Positions 1 through 11,002 of a stretch of 64,000 nucleotides of DNA are shown piece after piece. Position numbers and translations under genes: made by a program. Each line of letters starts with the position of its first letter. Position 1 is the first letter of the stretch. This DNA comes from Protula sp. h YS-2021 (taxonomy: Eukaryota > Annelida > Polychaeta > Sabellida > Serpulidae), in the NCBI GenBank assembly GCA_949752745.1, contig OX457027.1, positions 88,619,720-88,683,719 on the forward strand, given 5' to 3'. The notes beneath the pieces are model-generated. The model had not been told where the DNA came from and searched no databases. It saw nothing but the letters and a program-made list of their open reading frames with translations.

Positions 1-2
1 TT

Positions 3-728
3 TCACCGCTGCCGTCGCCAGTGAGCTCCCCACCGCCGCCGCTGCCGTTTTCACCGCTGCCGTCACCAGTGAGCTCCCCATCGCCGCCCTGCCAAGAAGC
101 ACAAACAACGACAACAACGGCTCCTCTTACCAAAGTGACTCCTGCCACTGTGCTAACTGCCTCAACCGTGCTGGCAACTTCGCTGGTAGCCCATTCGCAG
201 GCAGTTGATGTTCAGGTGTTGGCGACACCAACTACACAACAACAACCGGACAACATCGTCGCAACAACATCAACTCCTGATAATGAGCTAGCGGCCGCTA
301 TCGCTAGCATCTCCAATACATCAACGCAGGCACCTTTCAACACTGACTACGGCTTCAATCCTAGGCAGTCGAAACTGGAGACCACCTCAAACCAAACAGG
401 TCTCCAGGGTCTTATGCTCCTCGTGGACAACTTAAACGGCGTTCAATCCTGTGACTTCTGTCATCATTCAATTCCTGCAGGCGCTTCTATGCGTCTGCAT
501 GAACAGCAATGTGCAGCAGCCATGGCATATGAACATTATTATTGCTGTGTCCGAGGTGAAGCTTTCGACTCGCACAGGGCTGGGGTCGCAGCACACAAAA
601 GAAAGTGTGCCTGCAGTGAAATTAGCGGTAGCGTAGCCAGCACCAGCGGCCAAGTAGCACCAGTGGCAACAGACACTGACAGTAAGAGGAAGACCAAGAA
701 GAAGAAGAAAGAAGAAAAACGACTCTGA
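3..728 (+). CDS. Partial open frame: Pro/Ser/Thr-rich protein with two Cys/His clusters and a basic tail
   Basis: The frame is open to the left window edge and ends at TGA 726-728, so the true start or an upstream exon lies outside. The N-terminal part is Pro/Ser-rich and is encoded by a 48-bp direct repeat (bases 1-32 recur at 49-80). A Thr/Ala-rich middle follows. Around bases 450-610 there are two Cys/His clusters: CDFC followed by H and C, then YYCC followed by H, H and C (ending HKRKCAC). They resemble zinc-binding fingers but fit no standard C2H2 spacing well. The C-terminus is a run of Lys/Arg/Glu. I do not recognise the family. It could be the end of a host nuclear protein or an N-terminal ORF of a retroelement. 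Codon use looks coding (few rare runs, no stops for 240 codons), but no partner domain follows. Confidence 0.45.
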   Translation, partial: SPLPSPVSSPPPPLPFSPLPSPVSSPSPPCQEAQTTTTTAPLTKVTPATVLTASTVLATSLVAHSQAVDVQVLATPTTQQQPDNIVATTSTPDNELAAAIASISNTSTQAPFNTDYGFNPRQSKLETTSNQTGLQGLMLLVDNLNGVQSCDFCHHSIPAGASMRLHEQQCAAAMAYEHYYCCVRGEAFDSHRAGVAAHKRKCACSEISGSVASTSGQVAPVATDTDSKRKTKKKKKEEKRL

Positions 729-869
729 ATATCCCTTCACGGCCGCTTTTCAGCGGCCACCCATTCTTCCAAAATAAGCAAACAAACCTATCGTGTTAGT
801 GTATGCATGAGAATGTGTGGGATATGCTTTAAAAAGAAAAAAACTTAAAAAAAAACCGTCTCCCCGCCT

Positions 870-1345
870 TTCTTTCAAGGCGTGGCGGCGGACCTCTCTC
901 TCTCTCTCTCTCAACCCCGTCTCGACCCCGTCTCCACACCTTTCTTTCAAGGCGTGGCGGCGGCGGACCTCTCTCTCTCTCTCGACCCCGTCTCCACACC
1001 TTTCTTTCAAGGCGTGGCGGCGGCGGACCTCTCTCTCTCGACCCCGTCTCCACACCTTTCAAGGCGTGGCGGCGGCGGTGGCAACACCAAAAAACTCTTA
1101 TACCCTCTCTCTCTCCCCAACCCCGTCTCCGCACCGTTTCACTCGAGACGCTCACGGCACACCCCCCCCTCTCATACTGCCACCGTCTCGGTCACCGTCT
1201 CGGTCACCGTCTCAGTCACCGTCTCAGTCACCGTCTCGCTCACCGTCTCGGCGCGCGCCTTCTTAAAAAAAAATACCCTCTCTCTCTCCCCAACCCCGTC
1301 TCCGCACCGTTTCACTCGAGACGCTCACGGCACACCCCCTCCCTA
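870..1345. repeat. Pyrimidine-rich tandem repeats
   Basis: Three to four units of roughly 60 bp carry the core TTTCAAGGCGTGGCGGCGG followed by a CT run and GACCCCGTCTCCACACC (about 870-1075). A 12-bp array ACCGTCTCGGTC is repeated about five times (1188-1250). A ~60-bp block, CTCTCCCCAACCCCGTCTCC plus downstream sequence, appears at about 1105 and again at about 1280. The long open frames on both strands here are artefacts of the repeats. Confidence 0.85.
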
Positions 1346-1704
1346 CCATCCCCATACAACGTTTCACCGGAAACATCTTTCACTCGCAATCCTTCCAACT
1401 GCATCAAATGACGTTTTCTTTCGTCATCAACTCACTGTACAAAACCTTCATGCAAACTCCCATCAAATAACGTTTTCCCCTCGTCACACTATACTCTAAC
1501 AATACTCTAACAAAAAAAAACCTTAAACCAAAGGAGACCGGACATGCCAAACTCACTCTTTCTTCCCGCACACTCCCTTTTATATGCCTGAGCAAAGGGA
1601 GCGAAATTTTCACATCCTCTAGCCAATAGAAATCCACCTTTAACACTGCATTCTCATTGGTCAACTTTCGCTCCTTTTTCGCACCCATATATAAACCACT
1701 GCAC

Positions 1705-1820
1705 GCCAAAAAGTGCAGTGGTTCTCTCGTCCATTTTTCGTTGCTATGCAAAAAATGCAGTGGTTCTCTCGTCCACTTTTACGTATCCATGCAAAAAATG
1801 CAGTGGTTCTCTCGTTTTAT
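1705..1820. repeat. Triplicated ~49-bp unit
   Basis: The phrase TGCAGTGGTTCTCTCG occurs three times at about 49-bp spacing, each copy preceded by an A-rich stretch and twice followed by TCCA. No gene is visible here. Confidence 0.85.
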
Positions 1821-2289
1821 AACTACTGTCAGAGATGCATATAAAATGCGTCGGCAATATCGGCAACATACGTCGGATATACGCATATTTTTTCCGTTTT
1901 GCTCATCGTTTATTAGTCGTTTATGCGCATATTTTCCGACGAAGTTTTTTATGCAAAAATTCGACGCATATCCGACGTATTACCAACCGTCGGCTATACG
2001 TCGGTTATACGTTTATATTACGATGTATTTCCGACGAACTTCCGATGATTTTAATACGTATAAAATGCATATTTCCTAGGTTTTCCAACGCATTTCCGAC
2101 CAAGTGACAATCGGAAAATATGCGTTTTTAGACGTATAAAAAATGCGTGTGCGCATTTGAAAAAAAATTGTTTCTAACCTTAACTGACCTATTGAACCCT
2201 TACCAACCATTCATAATTCACATATTCATACATACACCATAGCATATTAATATACAACATAGCATATTTATATATTGCATCTGAACACT

Positions 2290-2385
2290 AGTACTTATTC
2301 GGGTTTGAACCGGGACCTCTTGCATTCTAGGCGCGGAACATGCCTCTACTCCACGGCGGCTGGGGCTGCCTCGGCTGTGTAATTA
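2290..2385 (-). repeat. tRNA-like sequence, probable SINE head
   Basis: On the minus strand there is GTGGAGTAGAGGCATG (A-box-like), then about 30 bp later GGTTCAAACCCG (B box of a pol III promoter). Acceptor-stem pairing is not convincing, so this is more likely a tRNA-derived SINE head or a tRNA relic than a functional tRNA. Confidence 0.45.
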
Positions 2386-2464
2386 AGTGGCCTAATGTTT
2401 CTATTTCGTTCCAAAAAGTTTACTCTTACATTTCGTTTTTTTTTTGTTACCGCTTGCGCTTTTA

Positions 2465-2930
2465 AATTTAGTTATTTGTATTGTCTTTTCCGATTATTTC
2501 CGACCTCGTTTATACATAGAAAATATGCGTTTTATAGACGTATAAAATAATAGTATAATGTACGATTGCAATATCGACATCTTTTTTCCAATGTATTTCC
2601 GACGTCGTTTATACATAGGAAAATATGCGTTTTATAGACGTATAAAATAATACGTATAATGTACGATTGCAATATCGGCATCTTTTTTCCGATGTATTTC
2701 CGACGTCGTTTATACATAGGAAAATATGCGTTTTATAGACGTATAAAATATACGTATAATACACGTTGGCAATATCGGCATCTTTTTTCCGATTATTTCC
2801 GACCTCGTTTATACATAGGAAAATATGCGTTTTATAGACGCTTAAAAAATACGTATAATACTCGTTGGCAATATCGGCATCTTTTTTCCGACGCATTTCC
2901 GATGCATATACCATGTAGCTAAAAATGCGT
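2465..2930. repeat. ~100-bp tandem satellite
   Basis: The phrase CGTTTATACATAG starts at about 2507, 2606, 2707 and 2806, so the period is 99-101 bp. Each unit also carries TATGCGTTTTATAGACG, GCAATATCGGCATC and TTTTTTCCGA. A diverged fifth unit ends near 2930. Related but unordered words (TATGCG, CCGACG, ATACG) extend through 1840-2110 and to about 3020, so the whole 1.84-3.0 kb interval is decayed satellite. The ORFs called inside are repeat artefacts. Confidence 0.85.
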
Positions 2931-3115
2931 ATATATTCCGCCGTATATCCGACGTATAAACGATGTTTCAAATCCGCTGCCAACGCTGCCGATGCAATTT
3001 AGAGATTAACGACGTCGTTTATGCGTCGGCAGTTTTGTGGGGAAATCTGCTGTAAAAATTCAACTAAGAAGCGATGCAGCAGGCCATCTTTTGATCTAAT
3101 TAAGGTTGTCATAAC

Positions 3116-3944
3116 TACGGAATGTCCTTTTAACATTTAATGCTTATTTTTCATATAAAAATATAATTAAAGATATCAAGAAATCAATGTAGATCTCAGT
3201 AATTTATATTTTGCTATCATTAATTGAATTTTAGATGGCAAAAATTTATTTTTGAGATCAAAAAATCACATTTACAAACTTAAAAAATCTTAAGGCAGAC
3301 ACACATTTACATAAAATTTAACGAATCGTCAATTAAATTTTGGAGATGAGATAAAAACTTGAATTATTGAGATCAATAATAACAACACAATTTTTGATCT
3401 CAAGAATTGCTTCTTTTTTATACAGTTAAAAAAATTGAAGAAAGATTCTGTATACAAGGAGTAGTCATTTTTAATTTACAGATGTGTACTTCTGAATGTT
3501 TATTTAAAAAATTGGACTGATATTTTGACATCAGAAATCAATTTTTGAGATCAAAACATATTTGCAGATTTCAAAATACAAATTGAAAAGTCTCCTTCGG
3601 AAATAATGATATCTGAAATAAATTCTTGATATTAATAAAAGGAAAATGAATTACTGAGCTCAAAATTGATATTTTGCTCTCAAATATTTCATTTTGCTAT
3701 CAAGAATTGAATTTTTGATCTCAAAAAATCATTTTTAGATATCATTAAATCATTTTTGATATCAATAAATATTTCTTTATATCTCTAAATATTTATTAAT
3801 ATCAAAAATTAATTTTTGAGATCAAGAATACATTTTGAGATATCAAAAATACAATTACAGATAGCAAAATATGGATTTTTTGAGATCAAAAATTAATTTT
3901 TGATATCAATAATTCCGTAATAAATGTGAAAACGGCATTCCATA
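3116..3944 (+). mobile_element. Non-autonomous DNA transposon, copy 1 (TIRs, 6-bp target duplication)
   Basis: The element begins TACGGAATGTCC and ends GGCATTCCATA, giving imperfect TIRs of about 26 bp whose inner part is TTTTAACATTTAAT at one end and TTTTCACATTTATT at the other. It is flanked by a perfect 6-bp direct repeat CATAAC (3110-3115 and 3945-3950). The AT-rich interior is packed with GATATC, GAGATC and TTTTTGA/TCAAAAA words in both orientations and has no ORF. A second copy lies at 27666-28548 in the opposite orientation. Six-bp duplications are known for superfamilies such as IS3EU and Dada; that assignment is inference. No transposase is present. Confidence 0.88.
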
Positions 3945-4099
3945 CATAACAAAATCGTGATTCAGAGGACAAAAATGGGCATATAGGTTCAAATAATTCA
4001 CAGCATTTTAAAGACATATAACACAAAATGGTGTGCAAAATTAATTAAAATTTATCGGCATAAACGCTAAAATTGATAGCATTGCTGATAATAGCAAAA

Positions 4100-4132
<33 letters not shown>

Positions 4133-4158
4133 TTATTTTTATTATTATTATTATTATA
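4100..4158. repeat. (TTA)n microsatellite
   Basis: About 18 units of TTA/ATT with small interruptions. Confidence 0.95.
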
Positions 4159-4495
4159 ATCCTAGTAATAATTACTAAAAATTTTTACTTAGGCATAACT
4201 TAAGCTACAGTTTCAAGCACTCCGGCATTTCTTCTGCCAGGAAACCCATTTTCATGTAAGTATCACCTACAGTAATCTGAGGCCTTTTATTAAATGAAGA
4301 CCTAATCTTTTATTAAATGAAGACCTAATCTTTCTTGAAATACAAATTAATTGCCGCTAGTTACAATAAAACTGAAAATAAAATATAAGATTTTGCAGTT
4401 ATTAAATGTTTGATATTCAATTACCTGAAAACCTATGGGAATATGTAGCCTAGCCGTGTGAAACTTTAGCGAAGAAACCATATGTGCAGGGAGCA

Positions 4496-7400
4496 ATGTC
4501 TGGAGAGGGGAATGGCGAGGCTATAAGTCGTACAACATCGTACTACTCAGGCCACATCGACGGACTGCTGACGGGAATGCAGGCCACAAACGCAAACTCC
4601 TGGCAGTACGTTGAGAATGCCATTGGTATACAGTATTCTTTTATGTAACTACACCGGAACCCCTTAAATCGGACCACCTACGGGACTGGCCAAAAGTGGT
4701 CCGATTTCTGGGGTGGTCCAATTTCCCGGGTTCGAGCAAATTTGATACGTAAGGGTGCATTTTTGTTATGTTAATAGTGTACCCATATGAAATGAAATGA
4801 TAACGCCTATTTCTGTTCTAAAATCATCAGCTTTATTCTTAGATGCAATCTATTGATCACATGTGGGTCGAAAAATCTGAAGAGTAAAAAATCTGACCAG
4901 AAAAAATTATCATTTTTTTACATCAACTTTACAGTCAAATCTACATAATCTGGAGACTAAAAAGTCTGACACAGAATAAATCAGTGTTTATGCATATTTC
5001 CAACTATATCGACAAAATCGGAAGACTAACGTTGTAGTCTGCTGACACTACGCTTTAGTTGAGATTTTTTCACAGCAAATTGGTCGATTTCGGTGTCTGT
5101 AATGATGTCCTTACAAACATGAGTTTATTTATAGCTTCCTTCTTTTATCTTTTTTTATCTTCATTTAACACTGATTGTTGAAAATCCGAAAGCTGTCAAA
5201 ATCAATTTGTTTTTAAAGCAATCTTCAGCCAGTAATAAAATAAACAGCAAATCGCCTTTAAAAAGAAATGAATTGATTTCAACAACTTTGAAACTACAAC
5301 TAAAATTTTCCTGTGTGCCACTGTAAAGTAAATAAAGCAAATATGCTATGCATGTTTCATAATGATTTTTTTATTTAAAAAAGTTCTCATTAAGTTTTCC
5401 ACATACCATTGCAGTGATTTGAAATAGCTCAGGGACAGCATTTTCATTATCCCCGTTTCTTCGGAAAACTAAGAAGAATGCTACTGCACGCCAGTTTTTC
5501 TCAACACTTTCTAAACTATCACATGTTACTACGACTTCAATTAATGAAAATCATATTTTAATTTCAACTTCCCAAGTTATTTAACAAACTGATTGGAGTA
5601 ATACTGGTAGAATGCTGCTTTTAAACTTTTGTATAGACATGGTACAACTAGACAACATGGAAACGTTTGTTATTTGTGAGTATGGAGCCGCCAATGGACT
5701 GGGATCCTTCGACGTTTTTACCAAAATAATAAGTAAGTATAAAAATAACCGACTGTATGCTATTGTTAAACAGACGGGTTGAAGCAGATGTAACACCCTA
5801 ACCATATATGTCTAATGGTCATTTCAAAAATGTTGTTGTAATTTAATTTTACCTTATATTCTTAAACACTTTCTTGAATATTATAAATAAGCTGTTTTAA
5901 AATTTTCAAGGAAAAATAAGAAAAAAATGTGGAAGTGACAAGGAGGTCATGATTATCTATGGCGATCTCGAGAGCAACAACTTTAATGGGTTGTTTCGAG
6001 CAATAAAAGGTATTTCTGTACACACAAGGTTTGATACTTAGTAAGAAAATATTCTCTCCTTTCGTTAAAATTTATCTTAAATAAAGAATCAAGAATCATT
6101 GGAATTTTAATTAATGTTTTTGATCTGATAATGATGTTGCTGATGGTGATCTTACACTCTCTTTGTATCTCGTTTCTAACTGAATTATTCTCACACAGAG
6201 ATGCTGCATATTTCGATATTGCTTTGTAATATACTCTGACCTCAGATCCATCAATTCATGTTTTCCATCACATATTTGTCCAACAAGGAGAAGCCGCATG
6301 TGCTAATGCGTTTCAAATGTTTATTATAAACCTATGTTCTATTTTATGATATTAACGCCACAGAAGAAAGAGATGCTTCACCTGATTTCCATGGAGTTTT
6401 TACAATGGCTACAGCAAAGAGTTTCTACGATCAGTGCGCCCCTAGCAACAGCGTTCACTTTGGTTACTCAGCCTCATCGATGCATTGGCTGTCCGCTACG
6501 TAATATCATACAGAATCAATACAAAAACAATATCAGTTCATCAAGATTATAACAGAAAAATTATTTCTTAAATACATTCTACTTAATGTATTACATTACA
6601 GTTGTAAATGGTAGCTTTGAGTACATATATTACCAGACATATTATTAAGTCTGAGTCTGTATACCTTATAGACCTTGCCATATTGAAGACATCCCTAACG
6701 CATGGACAACGACATCCGAAGAAATACAAAACAAATACAAGTTACACGCCGCAAACGACTGGGAAACTTTGTTGCTTTCAAGAGCAAAAGAATTGGCTAA
6801 AGGTAAAGTAATAGCAAGCAAACACATCTAATTGGCCACTGTGTACAATCATTCATATATTTAAACTTGAGGATTTTTAATCTCTATAATTTGTTGAAAT
6901 CGTGCGATTCGGTAAGGTGTTTCCATATGATTCAATTTTACCAAAACCTCAAAACCTTGTCAAACGATCTACTCTGAGACACTTGGGGCTCGGACGACCA
7001 AATTTGTCAAAAATATGCTTGTTTGCCACTTCAGTTTTTTTAAATATACTTGCTGGTCACCTCAATATTTTTTACAAATTCATCAACATTTTATATGCAA
7101 AAATGGATATTGAACTTTTGTCCTTGAAGTCCATATATAATAGCTATCAGCAGAATGTGCTGAACACTCCACACTACGTGAGAATATATCGCATGTGTGT
7201 GCCATGTGTTGTATGTTGCCGCTAGGCTCAATAGCAAATATCTCAGCGCGTAGGTTTGTCTCCAATATTAGAAGGGACGCTCACATCCACACTTCTTCTT
7301 AAGTTCTCTTCATATTATAAATGATTGAAAGCCATGAATACTTCTTTTGACGGATATCTCCTGTTTCACAATACAATCTATTTATGTATTCATTCATTTA

Positions 7401-10400
7401 TTATCATTATTATTATTATTATTGTTGTCATTGTTGCGATTATTATTTATTTAATTATGTGTGCCTTGTTTTCAAAAGAGGAAAAGATTTATTTCTGAAT
7501 ACGTATTCTATACTTCCTTAGCTGCCCCAAAAATAAATAATTAAAGTCTGTTATACACGAAGGGTGATCAGTCCATTTTTTGCACTAATGTTACAATTTG
7601 GCGCAACACTATTGTTTATGACGTTATTATGATTTCATCATTTTCGGGTTTTCGTTGAATAAAGAAGTCTGAATAGGGCAAAAATTTGATGAAGGGGGTC
7701 TTTTATCTACAGTTGATTAAGCGTCGGGCGACGAAAACGTCTCGTCAAAAGATTTGATGTTGCGAAAGCGTTTCTTGCGAACAAAATAAGCGTCTACTCA
7801 TCGTTGCTTATCCAACATCTATTCAACGTTGTTTCGAGGACTTTGCTCTGTGGTTTCTATCTAGTGGGATATGCCATGTCAAACACTGTGCTACGTGCAG
7901 TTTTGATGCAACTGGCAATTTGACACAACTTTTAACTAAGCCACTTTAGAAATTTAAATATTCAAAATCCTATTTTGTGGCCCCAAGTGTAATTTTTGCT
8001 ACTCACTAGCAAAAATGGTTTGGTTCTTAAGTTAATTTAAAGTACCTGACATATTTCGATAATATTTCTATTTTAAGCAAGTTCTTGTTGGGTGATTTCT
8101 AACTACACCCTTATACATCTCCACATCCTCTGACATGGTGATGTGTTTTTACGACACAAAAGAGGGTTAGATGTTTCTGAAGAATGACAATGAATTTATG
8201 GCCGAAGTGTTTGTTGTTGTTGTATGTTTTTGCAAGTGTGTTATTTTGTTTGTTTGAATGTTTACCTGCTAAAGTTTCTTGATATTTGCTAACATGAATA
8301 TAGAAGGACATATGCAAGGGTTTAAGTTAAACAAAAGCGTCTTAAATTTCATTGATGCTTCTCGTAGCTCTGTTAAACACAAAGTAGAGAGCAGCAAAAG
8401 CCTAGAATTATTAATGTTATTCGTCAAACATTATAGGTGGCCATTTGATGTTAGAATTTGGTGGTAGAACCGAAGCAAATGAATACAGCGGTTGTACATT
8501 TAACATTCCAACAAATTTCTCCATTCTGATAAACCAGCTATTTCATGGCATGCACAAGGAGGGCATAATATCAAAGGTTAGAGATACATTAGACTTGGAC
8601 AACATCACTTTAATTCATTCATTGAACTGTTTTTCTTTTTGTTTCTATTTATTATTTTTTGAGGCTTGTTTAGTGAAAGTGCAGCGAAGGTATAGACAGG
8701 TTATGGAAAATTTAATCAGATTTGGACATTATTGGGGATAAATGTATTTATATGCAAATGCAGTGAAAGAAGACAAAATTTTGAATTGGACTATAATATG
8801 CAAAGAACGACCCCGACATTTTCTTTAAAACTGTCCAAAGAGATTTCACTTAAGTTTGTAAAAGTAAATAGCTTTTGGTGCGGGTTTCAGTAAAATACTG
8901 AGTATCGACAGTGAATTACGCTTTTTGCGAAAAGATTACATTAAAAGATAAACAAGTAGAATGCTTAATTAACATTGATGTGCAGTTTCCAGTGCTTACT
9001 TGAACTCCGACATATAATTGTTATTAATTTTAAGCAAACAATTTCTCAACAAGAGACTGGATAGATAAGATAAGATAAGAAAAGACCCTAAGCTTTATCT
9101 AGATGTAAAGCAAAAATGGAAATGAAAGGTTATTAAAAATGTGACATGCTTTATCGTGGAATATTCCACCACCTCACTACCTACCGAAGATTTGCTAGGA
9201 CGCAATGTACACAAAAACAAGTTTAATTGCAAGGCAAAAAACTTGCTATGTGCATAGGTTTCTAAGTGTGGACTTTTAAAATTGCTGTTGATCTGAGCCA
9301 ACTTTAAGAACGGGCCAGATGTTGTGATCCATAATTATCTACTTGTCGTTTGCCATTGAGAAAATGACTTTTAATGAGTACATCAAAATTAAATTTATGA
9401 AGAAACAAAGAAAATATCCTGCATGTACACCTAAATGTTAGTTATTGTTTGTAATTGCTGTGAACGTGCGCCTAAAAGTCAGTTATTGTTGTGATTGCTG
9501 TGACCACAAATGTCAGTTATTGTTTGGTTTGTTGTGAACGTGCACCTAAAAGCCTAATGTTTGTAATTGTGTGAAAGTCTATACAAATATCAGTTATTGT
9601 TTGCGCATGTTGTGATCGTGTCCCGAATTGTAAGTTAGTGTACGTTATTGCTATGATCATGTACCTAAACGTCACTTATTGTTTCAAGTGACCTTGTACC
9701 CAAATGTCAATCATTGTTTATGATTGCTGTGGCAGTGGATCTAAATGCAAGTTATTGTATGTTATTGTTCTGATCATGTACCACAACGGTAGTCATTGTT
9801 TGTTATTGCTGTGAGGTTGAGCAGAATTTTTCGCCATGCTGATTCCATTTCTTTCAGAAATTATCCATTACAAAACAATATGCTAAACAATACGCTATTA
9901 TAACATTATGCTGATGCTCAAAATTCCCACTCACTTGTCTTTGTAGAATGAGTTCATCCACACAACAAAGCACTGGTATGCGAGAAGCCGCGAAGAAGTC
10001 ACTGAGCCGTTCAGGTATGTGATATCTATTACAACGACTGTAAGTATGTATGACATAAAATACTAAAAACCGAAATATTTTTATAATTATAATTGAAATG
10101 TCGGGTCTTATTCTGCATTTTGCCGTGTCATTCTTTCGGTTTTATTATTGTTCCTTTTCTTTTCTTTTCAGGGATCCAAATTCACCAGTGTTCAAAAGTG
10201 GGCTGCGGCTGCTAAATATTGAAATAAAGATCAATCGTTGCCCCTTCAATACACAATGGATAGGTAAGAATATTACATTGTAATTGTTCGCATGTTTTCC
10301 TTGAAACTTAAGTTCAAGGAGCTTTGTAAGTTTTCCTATTCGCTCCACTGTAAGGTACTGCTCTGTGTTAGAAGATAAAAAATCATATCAGTGGTTTCCG

Positions 10401-10906
10401 AGACATGAGCAGTATAATGTTATGTACAAAAGTGGCGACAGACGAAAATATAGACAAAATGATAGGCAAACAGACTTGCTTAATATTAAAAGTCACTGCT
10501 TTCACTACATGGCAATAAGTGTAGGTAAAGCACAATAACTGATAATATTTTTATATTGGTTGAGAAATGTTGTATGTTACAACATGAGAGCAAAGATTAA
10601 TGACTTTTTATGTCTTTATGATCCTTGTTTGGAACCAGTATAATACCACGCGTAAAAGTGGGTCACTTTTCAGATGGCACGATGCAAGGCAAGCCGCTAC
10701 AAGATTCCGTGAAAGAATACGTCCGTTATATTCGCAGCTGGAATGAACATACGTGGTACGGGGGATTGAGTAATACAAGAAAACTTGAGGAGAAACATGC
10801 TATTGTTGATGAGTTATATTCCCGGTACGAAGCCGTTATTCTTGAGAAGCCACGTGATCATGGCTGTGACGTCGTTGCCTGTTATGTTCATATGATGAAA
10901 GAATGA
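4496..10906 (+). CDS. SABATH-family SAM-dependent carboxyl methyltransferase (nine exons)
   Basis: Exons: 4496-4625, 5637-5732, 5911-6009, 6364-6499, 6672-6802, 8437-8576, 9947-10014, 10172-10263, 10674-10906. Every junction is GT-AG, phases agree throughout, and the total is 1125 nt, or 374 residues plus TGA, typical for the family. Visible motifs: N-terminal TSYYSGHIDGLL (about 14-25); SAM-binding CEYGAANG (57-64); YGDLESNNFNGLF (92-104), matching the plant D-x-P-x-N-D-F-N region; SFYDQ and VHFGYSASSMHWLS (128-152), with the HW pair that in plant salicylate methyltransferase lies at the substrate carboxylate; then GGHLMLEFGGR. Known family members transfer methyl from SAM to carboxyl groups (salicylate, jasmonate, farnesoate) or to purine N atoms. 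The substrate here is unknown. No signal peptide or membrane segment is evident, so it is probably cytosolic. The start ATG opens the first in-frame exon; an untranslated upstream exon is possible. Confidence 0.9.
4650..4740. mobile_element. pogo-like TIR remnant in intron 1 of the methyltransferase gene
   Basis: After a TA, the sequence ACCGGAACCCCTTAAATCGG, then a GGACCACC motif and a second GTGGTCCGATTT, matches the ends of the element at 27314-28929. No matching opposite end was found, so this is a fragment. Confidence 0.5.
6803..8436. other. Intron 5 of the methyltransferase gene (1.6 kb)
   Basis: No coding signal in either strand beyond chance ORFs. It contains a short (TTA)n run near 7400. 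Around 7700-7860 it has GCGTC/AACGTT-rich DNA resembling the dispersed family at 24.6-25.3, 26.3 and 45.3 kb. Confidence 0.6.
9420..9815. repeat. ~50-bp minisatellite in intron 6
   Basis: About eight diverged units centred on GTTATTGTTTGTNATTGCTG with TGTGA(A/T)CGTG and CCTAAA between them. It sits just upstream of methyltransferase exon 7. Confidence 0.75.
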
Positions 10907-10996
10907 TGCTTGTGCTTATATTTTTCTATTTAAAAGAAAAGCGGAATAGATTATTTTTAAAAAGAATTTTTGCAAGCTTGAAGAAATAACGAAATG

Positions 10997-11002
10997 AATA
11001 AA
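10997..11002 (+). promoter_or_regulatory. Polyadenylation signal of the methyltransferase gene
   Basis: AATAAA lies 91 bp after the stop codon in an AT-rich 3' flank. No competing earlier hexamer was noticed. Confidence 0.6.

Noticed and set aside
6340..6363. Earlier start for methyltransferase exon 4 giving DINAT at its front
   Set aside because: The open frame continues upstream, but the acceptor CACAG at 6359-6363 restores the phase from exon 3; the extra residues have no acceptor.
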